Source of the DNA: Chitinophaga caeni
GTDB taxonomy: Bacteria; Bacteroidota; Bacteroidia; Chitinophagales; Chitinophagaceae
DNA: 64,000 nucleotides
NCBI RefSeq assembly: GCF_002557795.1
Contig: NZ_CP023777.1
Span: 3,233,001 to 3,297,000, forward strand
Direction of reading: 5' to 3'
The notes below the pieces were generated by a model. It did no database searches, was not told the origin of the DNA, and saw only the letters and a program-made list of their open reading frames with translations. The position numbers and the translations under genes are program-made. Shown here piece after piece: positions 1-10,500 of the stretch (positions within the stretch are counted from its first letter, which is position 1; each line of letters begins with the position of its first letter).

Positions 1-488
1 CCCGGCAGGTTCCTCAATGCATCGGTGGCGGTACCTCCTTCGGCTGTAATGATGCTGCTACCATCAAATACTTGCCTATCTATTTGCATGCTGAATGCAG
101 GTTTTTGCGAAGTAATTTCAACGGCGTTTAACTTTTTCCCCTGCGGCACTAGTAATATTTTCCCCAGCTGGGTGTTGGGTTGGCCAGCCACCACGTTACA
201 AGCTGCTTCATATGTTTCATAACCCATGAAAGTGATCTTTAGCACGTAGTTGCCTGGCTCTTGAACGGGGATCGAGAAATGCCCCTTGACATCTGAATAT
301 ATTCCACCGAGTAAACTTGAATCCCTTGCATGAAGGAGTACTATCGAGGCATATTCTACGGGTTGGCGGGTTTGCTGATCCTGGATATTACCTGTTACCT
401 GGTAATTTTTTGCCTGGATAGAATCTTGGGCAAAAAGGTTTACACTTAGAAATATATTAAAGACCAGGATGTAAGCAAGGAATCTCAT
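1..488 (-). CDS. Outer-membrane beta-barrel protein (TonB-receptor-like), N-terminal part, cut by window edge
   Basis: The reading frame opens at an ATG at 488 and runs open to base 1, giving about 162 residues. A signal peptide (MRFLAYILVFNIFLSVNLFA) is followed by a carboxypeptidase-regulatory-like domain (about residues 30-105, with the PVEYASIVLLHARDSSLLGG pattern) and the start of a plug domain (GGTATDALRNLP). Residue by residue it resembles the complete gene at 646-3177, so the two are tandem paralogues. The family sits in the outer membrane; whether it transports a substrate or acts as a surface barrel is not known here. The barrel lies outside the window. Confidence 0.85.
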   Translation of the reverse strand, partial: MRFLAYILVFNIFLSVNLFAQDSIQAKNYQVTGNIQDQQTRQPVEYASIVLLHARDSSLLGGIYSDVKGHFSIPVQEPGNYVLKITFMGYETYEAACNVVAGQPNTQLGKILLVPQGKKLNAVEITSQKPAFSMQIDRQVFDGSSIITAEGGTATDALRNLP

Positions 489-588
489 GTACGGGATGAT
501 AGATAGTTTAGCCCGTAAAAGTAAGCAGCGGATCGCGCTATATTCCCGATTTGTGATAAGCGGTGCTTACAATGGATTATAAAATGAA

Positions 589-613
589 AAGGAACGGCTA
601 TTGGCCGCTCCTT
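589..613 (-). terminator. Possible terminator after the 646-3177 gene
   Basis: An imperfect hairpin (AAGGAGCGGC / GCCGTTCCTT as read on the minus strand, one G-U pair) lies just past the stop of the barrel gene and is followed on that strand by TTTTCATTTT. The G-U pair only forms in the minus-strand RNA. Confidence 0.5.
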
Positions 614-645
614 CCCTGGATTTGATTGTTATAGCGCGTAAAAAA

Positions 646-3177
646 CTAAAATGCCTGGATATCTCCCATGCCGTTCTCTCCTTTATTACTTTTTCTCTTG
701 AAGAGTTGCATGTCCATTTTCCCGAAGCGGTAGCTGATATTTAGCCTGCCGATTTCAGATTCCCTCTTGCGGTAAGAGCTTTGCTTATAGCTTGCCGTTG
801 CTAAGTCCATTCCAAATTCACGGGTATCGAACACATCCGACCAGGTAAGGGTTACGGATAATGCCTTGTTCTTCAAGAAATCTTTCTTAATCGATAGATC
901 CAAGGTATGATATCCCTTGATCGTTCCCTGGGTGGAAGTAGGGATCATCATGTAGCCCCTGCCACCGCCGCCGCTGCTCGGCAATGCAATCGCGTCGGCC
1001 TGGTATTGATAGTTTTGTTGGAACGTGAAGTTCCAAGGTAATTTAACTTCCGAGTTGATCTTTGCCAACCAGCTGAAACCGGAGTTTTGGGACTGCTCAT
1101 TGTTCGTGTTAATACTCAAATCGGTTTGGAACAGGTTCACGTTCGTGGTCAAGCTCCATATTTTAAACAGTTGATTTTTTAATGTCAGCTCGGCGCCGTA
1201 AGAATTACTCCGGTTTGCATTCACGAAGCGGGTCAACATGCTATCTCCCTGGATTGGTTCCGTGTAAGTAGAGATCATGTTGTTGGTATTCCTGAAATAA
1301 ACGCTGGCCAAGAAATTATGTTGCTTCCATGTTTTCATGTAAGAAAATTCGAAGCTGTTAGTGTATTCCGGTTTCAGGTTCGGGTTACCTTCCCTTTGGT
1401 TATACGGATCGGTAAAGTCCCTGTACGGAATCAACTGGAAGAAGTTAGGGCGATTTACCCGGCGACTATAATTCAGTTGTAATTCTTGCTCGTTTTTTAA
1501 CCTTTGTGATAAGTATACACTGGGGTACAATCCGGGCACAGCCTTGGTGGGTTTGTATTTTACCCCGGCGCTTTCCCCGGCATAAATATATTGTTCCGCG
1601 CGTAGGCCGGCTTGGTAACCGAAGTTGCCAATGCTGTTGGAGAAATTTACATAACCTGCATAGATTTGTTCGTTGTACTTATATGCGCTCGACAAACGAT
1701 CGTTGTAAATGTCCTCACCACTATCGTTATCGCGATCAAATACCTTGTAATCGCTGGAATAATCGCGGTAAGTACCTTTTAAACCGAACTCCAGTTTACC
1801 GTTTTCGCTTACCGGGTTTACAAAATCTGTTTGCAGGCTGCCGAAAGTGCTACTACCTTTGGTTCGTTGATATTGGAAGCTAGAAGGTAGGGTAGTGTTA
1901 CCGGCTCCATCGAGATAATCTGTATATATATCACCATCGCGAGAATTATTGCTTTTACTTAAACTGAAATCAGCCGTCCACTCTTTCTTGGGTTTGGCAT
2001 AAGTATGTTTCCAACCCAATTGCGTGGTATAATTTCTAAATTCAAATTCACTGATCGAGTTACGGAGGTTTTCCATCAAGGGATCCTTGTTATAATTCGA
2101 TGAAACTGTTCTTAGATCCTCCGTATTTTTAAAATTACCTGCCACGATGTTCTGCGATAAGGAAATCGTGTTGCGGTTATCGATGAAATAGTCTAACCCG
2201 GCACGACCGAACTGGAAGCTGCCCTTGCTGATGCTATTACTAGATTGATCCTGGTAAGAAGTATCCTTGCCCGGTTGGAAATAGGTCGTATTGGTTTCCC
2301 CGCGCCCCCAGTTTCTATTGGCATTAATGCTGTAATTGGCGAAGAAATTGACTTTTCCTTGGCGGATATTGATGTTACCGCTACCGTTATACTTTTCCCC
2401 GGTGGCAATGCCACCTTGGATCATCCCGTTGACCCCTGCTTTTTTATTTTTTTTCAGTACGATGTTCAAAATACCACTCATACCTTCCGCATCATATTTG
2501 GCAGATGGGTTGGTGATCAATTCCACGCTTTCGATCGCATCGGCAGGTATCTGATCTAAGGTAAGGGTGGAAGGTCTGCCATCCACAAAAATTGTCGGAG
2601 AAGCATTTCTTACCTTGACATTCCCGTCTATATCCACGTTAACGGCAGGGACGTTTTTTAAAACATCGGTGGCGGTTCCTCCAACGCTGGAAAGATTCCT
2701 GTCCACGTTAAATATCTTTTTATCGATCCCCAGCTGGAAATCGCTTTTCTGACCGGTTACTTCAACGGCAGCGAGTTCTTTTACATTGGGCTTCATCTTG
2801 ATGTTGCCCAAGTCCTGGTCCGTTGCCCGCGGGGTAACCGTTACTTTTTTATAGATCGTGATATAACCCATGAAGTTGATCCTGGCGATCATCGGGCCAA
2901 AGGGTAATTTTTCGAAGTTGAAGTCGCCGTTGCCTTGCGTAAGCATCCCTGTAATCAAGCTGGAATCTTGCTGTTTGAGTAGGGCTACGGAAGCATATTC
3001 AATCGGCTTCCCGGTAGAGGCATCTAATAGTTTTCCGTAAACTCTACCGATTTGGGGCATATTTCCCCCGGGCATTCCCCCGGGCATTCCCCCGGGCCTC
3101 TTTCCTTGCGGCGCTTGAGCAAATACCTGGAGCTGAAAAAGCAGCAGGATAGCAAGGATGTTGTAACTGAGTTTCAT
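646..3177 (-). CDS. Outer-membrane beta-barrel protein, TonB-dependent-receptor-like
   Basis: 843 residues from the ATG at 3177; a TTG two codons upstream is possible but the signal peptide (MKLSYNILAILLLFQLQVFA) fits the ATG. Domains in order: signal peptide; a Pro/Gly/Met-rich linker with PGGM repeated; a carboxypeptidase-regulatory-like domain (about 47-125); a plug domain (about 135-230, with VFVDGRPSTLTLDQIP-like text); then an outer-membrane beta-barrel to the C-terminus. This matches the large Bacteroidota outer membrane protein beta-barrel family. It differs from SusC in lacking a SusD partner. The substrate is unknown. It lies 157 bp from the start of a tandem paralogue at 1-488. Confidence 0.88.
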   Translation of the reverse strand: MKLSYNILAILLLFQLQVFAQAPQGKRPGGMPGGMPGGNMPQIGRVYGKLLDASTGKPIEYASVALLKQQDSSLITGMLTQGNGDFNFEKLPFGPMIARINFMGYITIYKKVTVTPRATDQDLGNIKMKPNVKELAAVEVTGQKSDFQLGIDKKIFNVDRNLSSVGGTATDVLKNVPAVNVDIDGNVKVRNASPTIFVDGRPSTLTLDQIPADAIESVELITNPSAKYDAEGMSGILNIVLKKNKKAGVNGMIQGGIATGEKYNGSGNINIRQGKVNFFANYSINANRNWGRGETNTTYFQPGKDTSYQDQSSNSISKGSFQFGRAGLDYFIDNRNTISLSQNIVAGNFKNTEDLRTVSSNYNKDPLMENLRNSISEFEFRNYTTQLGWKHTYAKPKKEWTADFSLSKSNNSRDGDIYTDYLDGAGNTTLPSSFQYQRTKGSSTFGSLQTDFVNPVSENGKLEFGLKGTYRDYSSDYKVFDRDNDSGEDIYNDRLSSAYKYNEQIYAGYVNFSNSIGNFGYQAGLRAEQYIYAGESAGVKYKPTKAVPGLYPSVYLSQRLKNEQELQLNYSRRVNRPNFFQLIPYRDFTDPYNQREGNPNLKPEYTNSFEFSYMKTWKQHNFLASVYFRNTNNMISTYTEPIQGDSMLTRFVNANRSNSYGAELTLKNQLFKIWSLTTNVNLFQTDLSINTNNEQSQNSGFSWLAKINSEVKLPWNFTFQQNYQYQADAIALPSSGGGGRGYMMIPTSTQGTIKGYHTLDLSIKKDFLKNKALSVTLTWSDVFDTREFGMDLATASYKQSSYRKRESEIGRLNISYRFGKMDMQLFKRKSNKGENGMGDIQAF

Positions 3178-3357
3178 TATCAAATTTGCTTTTCGACTGA
3201 TTTAAATGACCTTTTTTACATAAACTGGCCGTAAATGTAGTGGCAAATCGAGTCGCTCGGGGGCGTATTTGATGAAAGGGGGAATTTTCGCTACGAACTT
3301 CTTAAAAATGAGGTCAAAAGGTATTAACATTCGTTAACACAAGCGTAGTTAATCCGG

Positions 3358-3948
3358 CTAAAATCCAATGGCAATGCACCATTGAATCCATCCTGCAACG
3401 AAACCGAATGCTGCGGCACTCCATTGTATCGCGGTAATGGTTTTACCCATTTTTCCGTAGAAATTTTGGGATAATTCTTCCATGGAAACCGTTTCGATCT
3501 TTTTAGCAACCAAACCCGCAATATCTACTTCTTCCGCTGTTTTGTCGAGGTACTGCCCGATTAATTTCGGGATCAGCTCATCCAGTTCACCCATCAGGGT
3601 TGCCTTCATCTGGTTAATGGTGCTGTCACCGATGAACATCGCAATCACGGGCATCTTTTTCGGTAATTTATTTCTCAGGAAATCATCTATATGTTGTTCT
3701 ACGAAAGGTAATATAGCCTTGATTTTTTCCGGGGACGCGATGGATTGCTTGATGGAATCAACAGGGAATTGTTGCGCTACATATTTTCCCAAGTCATTGG
3801 CGATGGATGGCTGGTGTTTGGGTAAAATTCCCTGTAGCGTGAAGAACCCTAAGTTGACCGGGCGGATCGGTGAAAAAATCAACTTGAATATTACCCAGGT
3901 CACAAACCAGGTAATAAAGGCACTTATTACAGGGATCAAATATAGCAT
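3358..3948 (-). CDS. DUF445 family membrane protein
   Basis: 196 residues. I place the start at the ATG at 3948 (MLYLIPVISAFITWFVTWVI); the open frame further upstream runs into the tRNA-His gene and its terminator, so that part is not protein. The protein has an N-terminal membrane segment (about 3-24), a soluble middle with repeated amphipathic helices (SIASPEKIKAILPFVEQHID and similar), and a C-terminal membrane segment (about 170-194). This is the DUF445 layout, whose function is not settled. The gene follows the tRNA on the same strand but a terminator lies between them. Confidence 0.75.
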   Translation of the reverse strand: MLYLIPVISAFITWFVTWVIFKLIFSPIRPVNLGFFTLQGILPKHQPSIANDLGKYVAQQFPVDSIKQSIASPEKIKAILPFVEQHIDDFLRNKLPKKMPVIAMFIGDSTINQMKATLMGELDELIPKLIGQYLDKTAEEVDIAGLVAKKIETVSMEELSQNFYGKMGKTITAIQWSAAAFGFVAGWIQWCIAIGF

Positions 3949-4014
3949 ACCAAGCAATTTAGACTTGCAAAGAAAAGATAAATAGTTGAAAATTAGGCAA
4001 TACCTGGGGCGAAT

Positions 4015-4045
4015 AAAAAAAAGCACCGGGCAATTACCCAGTGCT
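4015..4045 (-). terminator. Terminator of the first tRNA-His gene
   Basis: Hairpin AGCACTGGG / CCCGGTGCT on the minus strand followed by a run of eight T. One pair is G-U only in the minus-strand RNA, which fixes the direction. Confidence 0.8.
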
Positions 4046-4051
4046 TTTCGG

Positions 4052-4126
4052 GGTGACTGATGGGTCTCGAACCCACGACCCTCAGAACCACAATCTGATG
4101 CTCTAACCAACTGAGCTACAGCCACC
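4052..4126 (-). tRNA. tRNA-His (anticodon GTG)
   Basis: 75 nt. The anticodon loop is TTGTGGT inside a TCAGA/TCTGA stem, the T loop is GGTTCGAGACC and the D arm is GCTCAGTTGGTTAGAGC. The acceptor stem GTGGCTG/CAGTCAC leaves an extra encoded G at position -1 facing C73, the identity mark of tRNA-His. CCA is not encoded. An identical copy lies at 11986-12060. Confidence 0.97.
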
Positions 4127-4144
4127 ATCTATTTTTTCGGAGTG

Positions 4145-4177
4145 CAAATATAAGAGAATTGAAATCTTATTTCCAAA
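4145..4177 (-). promoter_or_regulatory. Bacteroidota-type promoter of tRNA-His copy 1
   Basis: On the minus strand TTTG, then 21 bp, then TATATTTG, which matches the -33/-7 consensus (TTTG, TAnnTTTG). It sits about 19 bp before the tRNA 5' end. Confidence 0.75.
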
Positions 4178-4226
4178 AAAATGTCCCATAATTGAGAACA
4201 ATTTTTTGTCACGATGGTTGAATCAA

Positions 4227-5936
4227 CTATTTAAAATCAACCCAAAGTACCTTGGCCACTTTCTTTTTCCCTCTTTTCTCCACCATCATGGTAGCGAAGC
4301 CGGTATTGTCCCGGTTCTTGGAGATCATTTCCATGTTGATGAAGTTGCTGTTTTTTTTGCCCGGTTCACCGAAAAGGAATTGCCGGTCTATATTTTTCCC
4401 ATCGTAAATGGCAAATAGGGTATTCGTTTCGCTTACATATTTCACATTTTTAATAGAGCGGTAATTGGTTCGTTCGTTATTAAAATTCTTGATATAATCA
4501 TTATAGATTAGAATTTGATTGCCGCCAAGCTGTAAGGCATCGTAAGAATAATAGCCCATAACCTCATCCCGGGTTATTTTCCGTCTAAATTTCCAATCGG
4601 TTTGATTCCTGTTATACAGGTTAAATTCATATACGGATCCCTCGGTTATCTGTGCTTTAGGAACGGCATATGCATCTAATTCTTTGCCACGTGTATCCAG
4701 GATGGAAATACCGATTTCGCCTAAGCGGGTACTGTACGTATCCATTCCCCCTTGCGTGGACCCGCCGGATGACTGGTAGCTATGATGATGCACCTTCCTG
4801 TCTAATTCTTCATAGAGCAGCGTGATGCTGTTATCTTCATTAATTAAAAAATCTTGTATTTCGCCACCATAAGCATGTTTGTATCCGAGGTATTTATTTA
4901 CATATTGATTCAACAGGTCCTGGGTAACTAAAAAGCTGCCCGTAGATTTCATCTTATCCGGATCAATAATATTGACGAGCAATTTAGTTCGCCTGAACCT
5001 CAGGAGGTCGTTACTATTTGGATTAACCGCACCTTTGCCCTTTTTCCTGTGGTCAATCCGGCTGACGAGGTACAAGCTACCATTGTTGCTATTCAACTTC
5101 ATGGCAACATTTTTAACCGTATAGTCATCACTATCTTCAAGTATTGAACCGTGGAAATCGGTATCACCGGCATCCAGCTTGGCGATACCTACGGCAGATG
5201 CTTTCCCTCCGGTACGCCTGGTATTAAAAAGATAGGTAATCAAGCAAACATAATGATCCTTGTTTACATACAAATCTACCGGGTCAATAAAGGTGAATTT
5301 CTTTCCGGGTGAATCGTAAAAAGATTCGCGGATCAAGTTATTACCAGGAGAATAGTGGCTTACGTGCACTCTTTTATTGCCCTTTTCGAAAGAGTTAAAT
5401 GTTAGTATGGCATAATATTCCGAATTGGGATCTTTACGCACGATGAAGCCCGAGCGGGCCATGGTTGAGAATTCAACTACACCTAACCTCATCAGGCTAA
5501 CATTTTCTATCGTTTTGATCCTGGTTTCCGATATCTTTTTACCCGTGGTACCGCTGATGAGTATTCTAAAGAGATTTAATTCACTGCCCATCTGTTTTTC
5601 TATAAAGACCAACAGGTTGCCATCCGCTTCGAAATAACCTTTTAGTTCGGCGTTTTTCAAAGCCCTTTGTCTAAACCCTTCGATCTCCATTCCCGATTGG
5701 CTTTTTTTCTTGTGATCAGGCCCGTAAAGGGTGACAGTGATACCATTTTTGAGCGAGAAGTTTAGGAATAAAGTATTACCGTTTTTCAGCAAGATGACCC
5801 TGGCGCTACCGGTTTGCGGTTCTTCAAATCCATCGCTTGTTGCTATCCGGGGCTTTATTTTCTTATCGTCTTGGGCATGAACGGCTTTCAGTGGCAACGC
5901 AATGAACAAAAGCAGCCATAAATACTTTTTAAGCAT
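4227..5936 (-). CDS. Exported protein of unknown function
   Basis: 569 residues from the ATG at 5936, which opens a clear signal peptide (MLKKYLWLLLFIALPLKAVH, then AQ). The upstream extension of the frame crosses a promoter and is unlikely to be translated. The mature part is rich in beta-strand text (repeats of the kind LFLNFSLKNG, YYAILTF, LYLVSRID), suggesting a propeller- or sandwich-like extracytoplasmic fold, with a His/Ser/Gly-rich stretch near residue 395 (HHHSYQSSGGST). I recognise no catalytic motif. It lies downstream of susD behind a terminator, with its own promoter, so a link to the susCD system is only positional. Confidence 0.75.
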   Translation of the reverse strand: MLKKYLWLLLFIALPLKAVHAQDDKKIKPRIATSDGFEEPQTGSARVILLKNGNTLFLNFSLKNGITVTLYGPDHKKKSQSGMEIEGFRQRALKNAELKGYFEADGNLLVFIEKQMGSELNLFRILISGTTGKKISETRIKTIENVSLMRLGVVEFSTMARSGFIVRKDPNSEYYAILTFNSFEKGNKRVHVSHYSPGNNLIRESFYDSPGKKFTFIDPVDLYVNKDHYVCLITYLFNTRRTGGKASAVGIAKLDAGDTDFHGSILEDSDDYTVKNVAMKLNSNNGSLYLVSRIDHRKKGKGAVNPNSNDLLRFRRTKLLVNIIDPDKMKSTGSFLVTQDLLNQYVNKYLGYKHAYGGEIQDFLINEDNSITLLYEELDRKVHHHSYQSSGGSTQGGMDTYSTRLGEIGISILDTRGKELDAYAVPKAQITEGSVYEFNLYNRNQTDWKFRRKITRDEVMGYYSYDALQLGGNQILIYNDYIKNFNNERTNYRSIKNVKYVSETNTLFAIYDGKNIDRQFLFGEPGKKNSNFINMEMISKNRDNTGFATMMVEKRGKKKVAKVLWVDFK

Positions 5937-5969
5937 AGGTAAAGTTAGGTTTAGGGGTTTAGAAAGCGC

Positions 5970-5977
5970 CAAAGATA
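5970..5977 (-). promoter_or_regulatory. -7 promoter element for the 4227-5936 gene
   Basis: TATCTTTG on the minus strand, about 34 bp before the ATG. The -33 element is weak, so this is a partial match. Confidence 0.4.
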
Positions 5978-6003
5978 GTAAATGTTTAGCACTACCTGTT
6001 ATG

Positions 6004-6033
6004 CAAAACGGGCCACACCTTTGGCCCGTTTTG
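6004..6033 (-). terminator. Terminator of the susC-susD operon
   Basis: A perfect 12-bp stem (CAAAACGGGCCA / TGGCCCGTTTTG) with a 6-nt loop, 28 bp after the susD stop. The T tract is short. Confidence 0.65.
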
Positions 6034-6060
6034 CTATCAATAAATGTTGAAGAATAATGC

Positions 6061-7551
6061 TTACGGGTTTTGATCTCCCGGGTTAATATTAGGATTGGCA
6101 TCTATTTCAGCCAAAGGAATTTGAAATACCCAACGTTTATCATCATTAGGCACCGTGATCGGGTAAGGGTGGTTGCCGTTTCTTACCAGGTCTTTTTGAT
6201 AACGTTTTAAGTCGAAATACGACATGCCGTTTTCTGCATACAATTCTTTTCTTCTTTCCAGTAAAATGGCATCGATGATATCCTGCTTAGGAGTGTTGGC
6301 GGCCAGTTTCGTTGCATTGGGATCCCTTAAGCCCTGTAACTCGAATAGCAGGTCAATGGCTCCTTGGAGCTCATCCTGTTGCGCTAAGGCTTCCGCTTCA
6401 GCCAACAACATCTCCGCGGAACGCATCAATAAAATATCTCCTTGAATAGCGCTCGTGGAACGTGAAGTATATTTCGTTGTCTGGTAAACGAGGGCAGGGT
6501 AACCTGCTACATCGCCCCAATACAGGAAACGGCTCTTACGGATATCGGTAGCGCTGAACAGGTTCACGAAACTTGTATTGATAGCTATATTTCTATAATA
6601 ACCATAATATGGATCCATGTAACTGAACTGTGAATAATAACTTAAACTTTGTTCATCCGGAACCGGGAACGCCCAGATCCAACCGCTATTGGAAACGCTG
6701 TTGAAGCCGGAGTTATATTCAGCGTTAGAGGTCAAAGGGAAACCTTCCCTGGCAGCATGCGCATAAGTGCTAACTTTTTCCCAGTAAGCGGCATTGCCGG
6801 GTGCGAGTTCCTGGTAAACTTCAGCAAGAATGCCGCTGGCAACATTTTTATTGATCCTGAATTTCCCGGTACGATCTGTTGGTAATTTATCAACCGCGTA
6901 CAGCAAATCTTCCAGGATCAAATCATACACTTCTTGTAATGTACTGCGCGGATTGCCTATGGTAGCACTTGTTGTCGGTTCCATGTAAATAGGGATCGCT
7001 TTAGCCTGGGGATCTTTAGCGTAGGTAAACTGGTATACCCTGGCTAGCCAGAAATAAGCATATGCCCTGGCGGCCTTCGCTTCCGCGATAAAGGCTTCTT
7101 TCTGTTCGGGCGCGACGTCCGTTAAATCTGGAACACGCTTAATGATTACGTTAGCGTTGTTGATTACCTTGTAAAACATATCCCAAATTTGCTTGGTCCT
7201 GGTACCGGTTTGGATGCGGCCGTAGCCGGACTCTTCCCAAGATCCTTCCGCCCGCCACCAACTATAATACGCATCAAAAACATCATTGGCACGTACTTCG
7301 AAAAGGAACATGGTTGTTTGTAAGCCCCGGTTCGTCAGGTTACCGGTGTTTGGATATCCATTGTAGTTTTCTTCACGGAAAATATCCAGCATGCCTGTAA
7401 TGGCGCTTTCGGCGCCTTCTTTACTGGAGAAAACGACATCTTCCGTAACATCCCCGTTTTCAGGTTTGATTTCGTTCAAGAAATCCTTGCTGCATGACGA
7501 TCCCAAAAGGATGTATGCAAATACAAGTATTATCCGGTGATTTATTTTCAT
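6061..7551 (-). CDS. RagB/SusD family nutrient-binding lipoprotein
   Basis: 496 residues. The N-terminus is a lipoprotein signal ending LLGSSC, so the protein is probably lipid-anchored and exposed at the cell surface over its SusC partner. The body has the TPR-type helices of SusD (AEAKAARAYAYFWLARVYQF, SAEMLLAEAEALAQ) and ends in the usual LLERRKELYAENGMSYFDLK region followed by PNINPGDQNP. It begins 19 bp after the susC stop, so the two form an operon. The glycan, peptide or other substrate cannot be read from the sequence, and no carbohydrate-active enzyme lies next to it. Confidence 0.93.
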   Translation of the reverse strand: MKINHRIILVFAYILLGSSCSKDFLNEIKPENGDVTEDVVFSSKEGAESAITGMLDIFREENYNGYPNTGNLTNRGLQTTMFLFEVRANDVFDAYYSWWRAEGSWEESGYGRIQTGTRTKQIWDMFYKVINNANVIIKRVPDLTDVAPEQKEAFIAEAKAARAYAYFWLARVYQFTYAKDPQAKAIPIYMEPTTSATIGNPRSTLQEVYDLILEDLLYAVDKLPTDRTGKFRINKNVASGILAEVYQELAPGNAAYWEKVSTYAHAAREGFPLTSNAEYNSGFNSVSNSGWIWAFPVPDEQSLSYYSQFSYMDPYYGYYRNIAINTSFVNLFSATDIRKSRFLYWGDVAGYPALVYQTTKYTSRSTSAIQGDILLMRSAEMLLAEAEALAQQDELQGAIDLLFELQGLRDPNATKLAANTPKQDIIDAILLERRKELYAENGMSYFDLKRYQKDLVRNGNHPYPITVPNDDKRWVFQIPLAEIDANPNINPGDQNP

Positions 7552-7570
7552 ATCAAAGTTTTTTATCGTT

Positions 7571-10500
7571 TTATAAACCGATGTTGATACCGATCGCTAA
7601 TGTTTTGTTGGTAGTCGTGTTGTTGCTACCACTCTGTGCGTTTAATCCCCCGGCTTCGGGATCGGTACCTTTGGGTCCGCCGAAAAATGTGAATGGGTTT
7701 TGAAGGTCCACGAAGAAACGCGCGTTTTCAAGATGGAATTGCCTCAATAAATGTTGCGGTAACCTGTAACCTAAAGTGATATTCCTGATCCTCATGTAAT
7801 CGAGATTATACAGGAATCTCGTGGAGCTTGCCGTTGCATTAATCGCGGCGGTGGTTAATTTTGGTGTTTGGCCGTCGCCGGGATTATCAACACTTTGCCA
7901 CCTGTTCAAGATGTCGATGCTGGCATTACTACCCAGCGCTGTTCCCGAATTGAAGGCTCCCATGAGTCCCGCGTAATCGCCATCATACATTTTTCCGCCT
8001 AAGGCGAATGAAGCTAAGATCGTCAGGTCAAAATCCTTGTACCGGAACGTGTTGGTAATACCGCCGGTATAATCCGGTAACCTGCTCCCAACATGGTAGC
8101 GTGTTGCGAGGTTATAATCTTTGGTGGTGATTTTTTTGCCCTCGTTGTCGGGGTCGTCCATATACCAGGTGGGTAAACCATCGGAAGCATCAACGCCGGC
8201 ATATTCCGGTAAGTACCAATAATACCAGCTACCGCCTTTTTCCTGTGTTGTTCCCGGCGCAGGTTGCGTAATCTTGTTTTTCAATTTCGTGATATTGAAA
8301 GAAGTACGCCATTCAAAATTTTTCTTTTTAATATTCAGGCTGTTCAATTCTACTTCTATGCCGTTGTTTTCAACCCCACCGACGTTATCGCTTACATCGT
8401 TGATGCCGGACGATGGCGCCAGCGGACGATCAAATAACAGGGCATCAGATGTTCTACGGAAATATACCACGGAACCTGTCAAACGATCTTCCCAGAAACC
8501 GAATTCAACACCCAGGTCGAGTTGTTGTTGTTTTTCCCAGGTGAGGTATCCATTGTTTACAGAATTTACGATCACGCCGCTAGCGCTGCCGATGTTCCAA
8601 CCGGATTGATAGACTCCCAGGTAAGGAAAACTGCCCGGCAAGAACTGGTTACCTTGAGTTCCGTAACTCGCTTTCAGTTTTAAATCACTTAAAAATTCAG
8701 CCGACTTCATGAACGCTTCTTTATCAAGGTTCCATGCGCCACCTACCGCGTAGAAGGTACCCCAACGGGAGCTGTCAGCAAAGCGGGTTGTTCCGTCACG
8801 GCGCAGGGATAATGATAGGTGGTATTTTTCCGCAACATCATAGTTTAACCTGCCGAAGAAACCGAGCATCCTGGATTGATCTAATGTGCCCGATGAACTT
8901 TGCACGGTACCGTAACTTGGTTGTGTGCTATAGGTAGAAGTAAAACCTGTTGTTGATGCCGTTGTAATTTCACTGCGGTTCTTTACAGCTTCCATACCTG
9001 CTACAATGTTGAGGTAATGGATGTTGCCGAATGATTTTTTGAATGTAAAGGTATTGGTGAAATTTTGAGCATAAAGATTGGTAATGCCCCTGTAACTATA
9101 CCCGCCGGAAGTTGTTCCATCCCCATAAAAAGGGTTCCAGAATAGGTTAGCATCTATCTGGTTATAATTGATAGCGTATTGCGATAAAAAACTTAACTCT
9201 TTCAGTAGCTGAACTTCGCCATACAGTATTCCGTTCGCAGTCAGCCTCTCATTCGTAATGGGATTGAGGGTGGTAGTGGCAGCCGGATTTTGCCCCGGTA
9301 CGTATAACCTGGTTTCAGCCGCAGGTCTTAATATGCCCAATTCAGCACTGTTATTACCGAAGTCAAAGATTTTATTGCCGTTGCCATCAAGTAGATAATC
9401 TCCCGTGGTACGATCCCTGAGGTAAACCGGGTAAATGGGGCCGATCCTCCTGGCAAATGAGAGTACATCCGATCCTCCACCGCTACCCTGGTAAGGATAG
9501 TTTTGATTAGAGTAGGCCAAGTTAATATTAACCCCGGACTTTAACCAGGTGGTAGGTTTGATGTCTACGCGCGCCCTTCCGGTGTAACGTTTGAAATCTG
9601 ACTCGATGATAATTCCCTGGTCATGTAAGTAGCCACCGCTTAGGAAATAGCTGATCGTATTAGCTGGATCAGAACCGGAGATATTGAAATTGTAATCATT
9701 CCTTACACCGGTGCGGGTCAACTCATCGATCCAATCATCGTGGTACAACAGTTTCGCGTTGTCAACCAGTTTGCCATCCATGCCTACCGGTTGTGCAACA
9801 TCGAAGGGGTTGTAGCGTAACCTCGGCGCAACAACTTTCGTGGCATATTCTTCCGGGCTGGCAACACTGTTTTGCGTCAGCAAACTAGGGTCGGCAATGG
9901 CATCGTTCTTAAGTGTTTCCCAGGTGAGTTCATACATTTGAGCGGGGCTGATTTTTTCATATTCTTTAACCGCCCTTTTTGAATAACCTGAAATGCCGGA
10001 GAAGGAAAAGCGAGTTTTGCCTTTACCTTTTTTAGTAACGATTTGGAGTATGCCGTTAGCCGCCCTGGAGCCATAGATGGCCGTTGCGGAGGCATCTTTC
10101 AATACGGTGATCGATTCTACATCAGCCGGGTTGATATTGTTGATGCTACCCGAATAAGGTGCGCCATCTACCAGGATCAGCGGTTCATTGGAAGCGTTGA
10201 ATGACCCGATACCCCGTATCCTGATAGTAGGATTTTCCCCCGGTTGCCCGGTGCTGGTGACGGATAATACACCGCTGGCATTCCCTTGTAATGCTCCGGT
10301 GATGGTCGAGATTTGCAGGTCCTTGAATTTCTCGTTCGTGATAGTGGTAGCAGTCCCTGTAAACGCTTTCCGGTTGGTTGTACCGTAAGCGGTTACGACC
10401 ACGCCTTCAAGGTTTTGAGAACTTGGCTGCAATTGTACTTGGTAGGAGGATTCGCCGGTAAGTTGAATTTCCCGCGTGGTATAACCGAGGAATGATACCA

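Noticed and set aside
3949..4128. N-terminal extension of the DUF445 gene reading MVAVAQLVRASDCGSEGRGF
   Set aside because: It is the translation of the tRNA-His gene and its terminator; the same text appears at 11898-12083 over the second tRNA.
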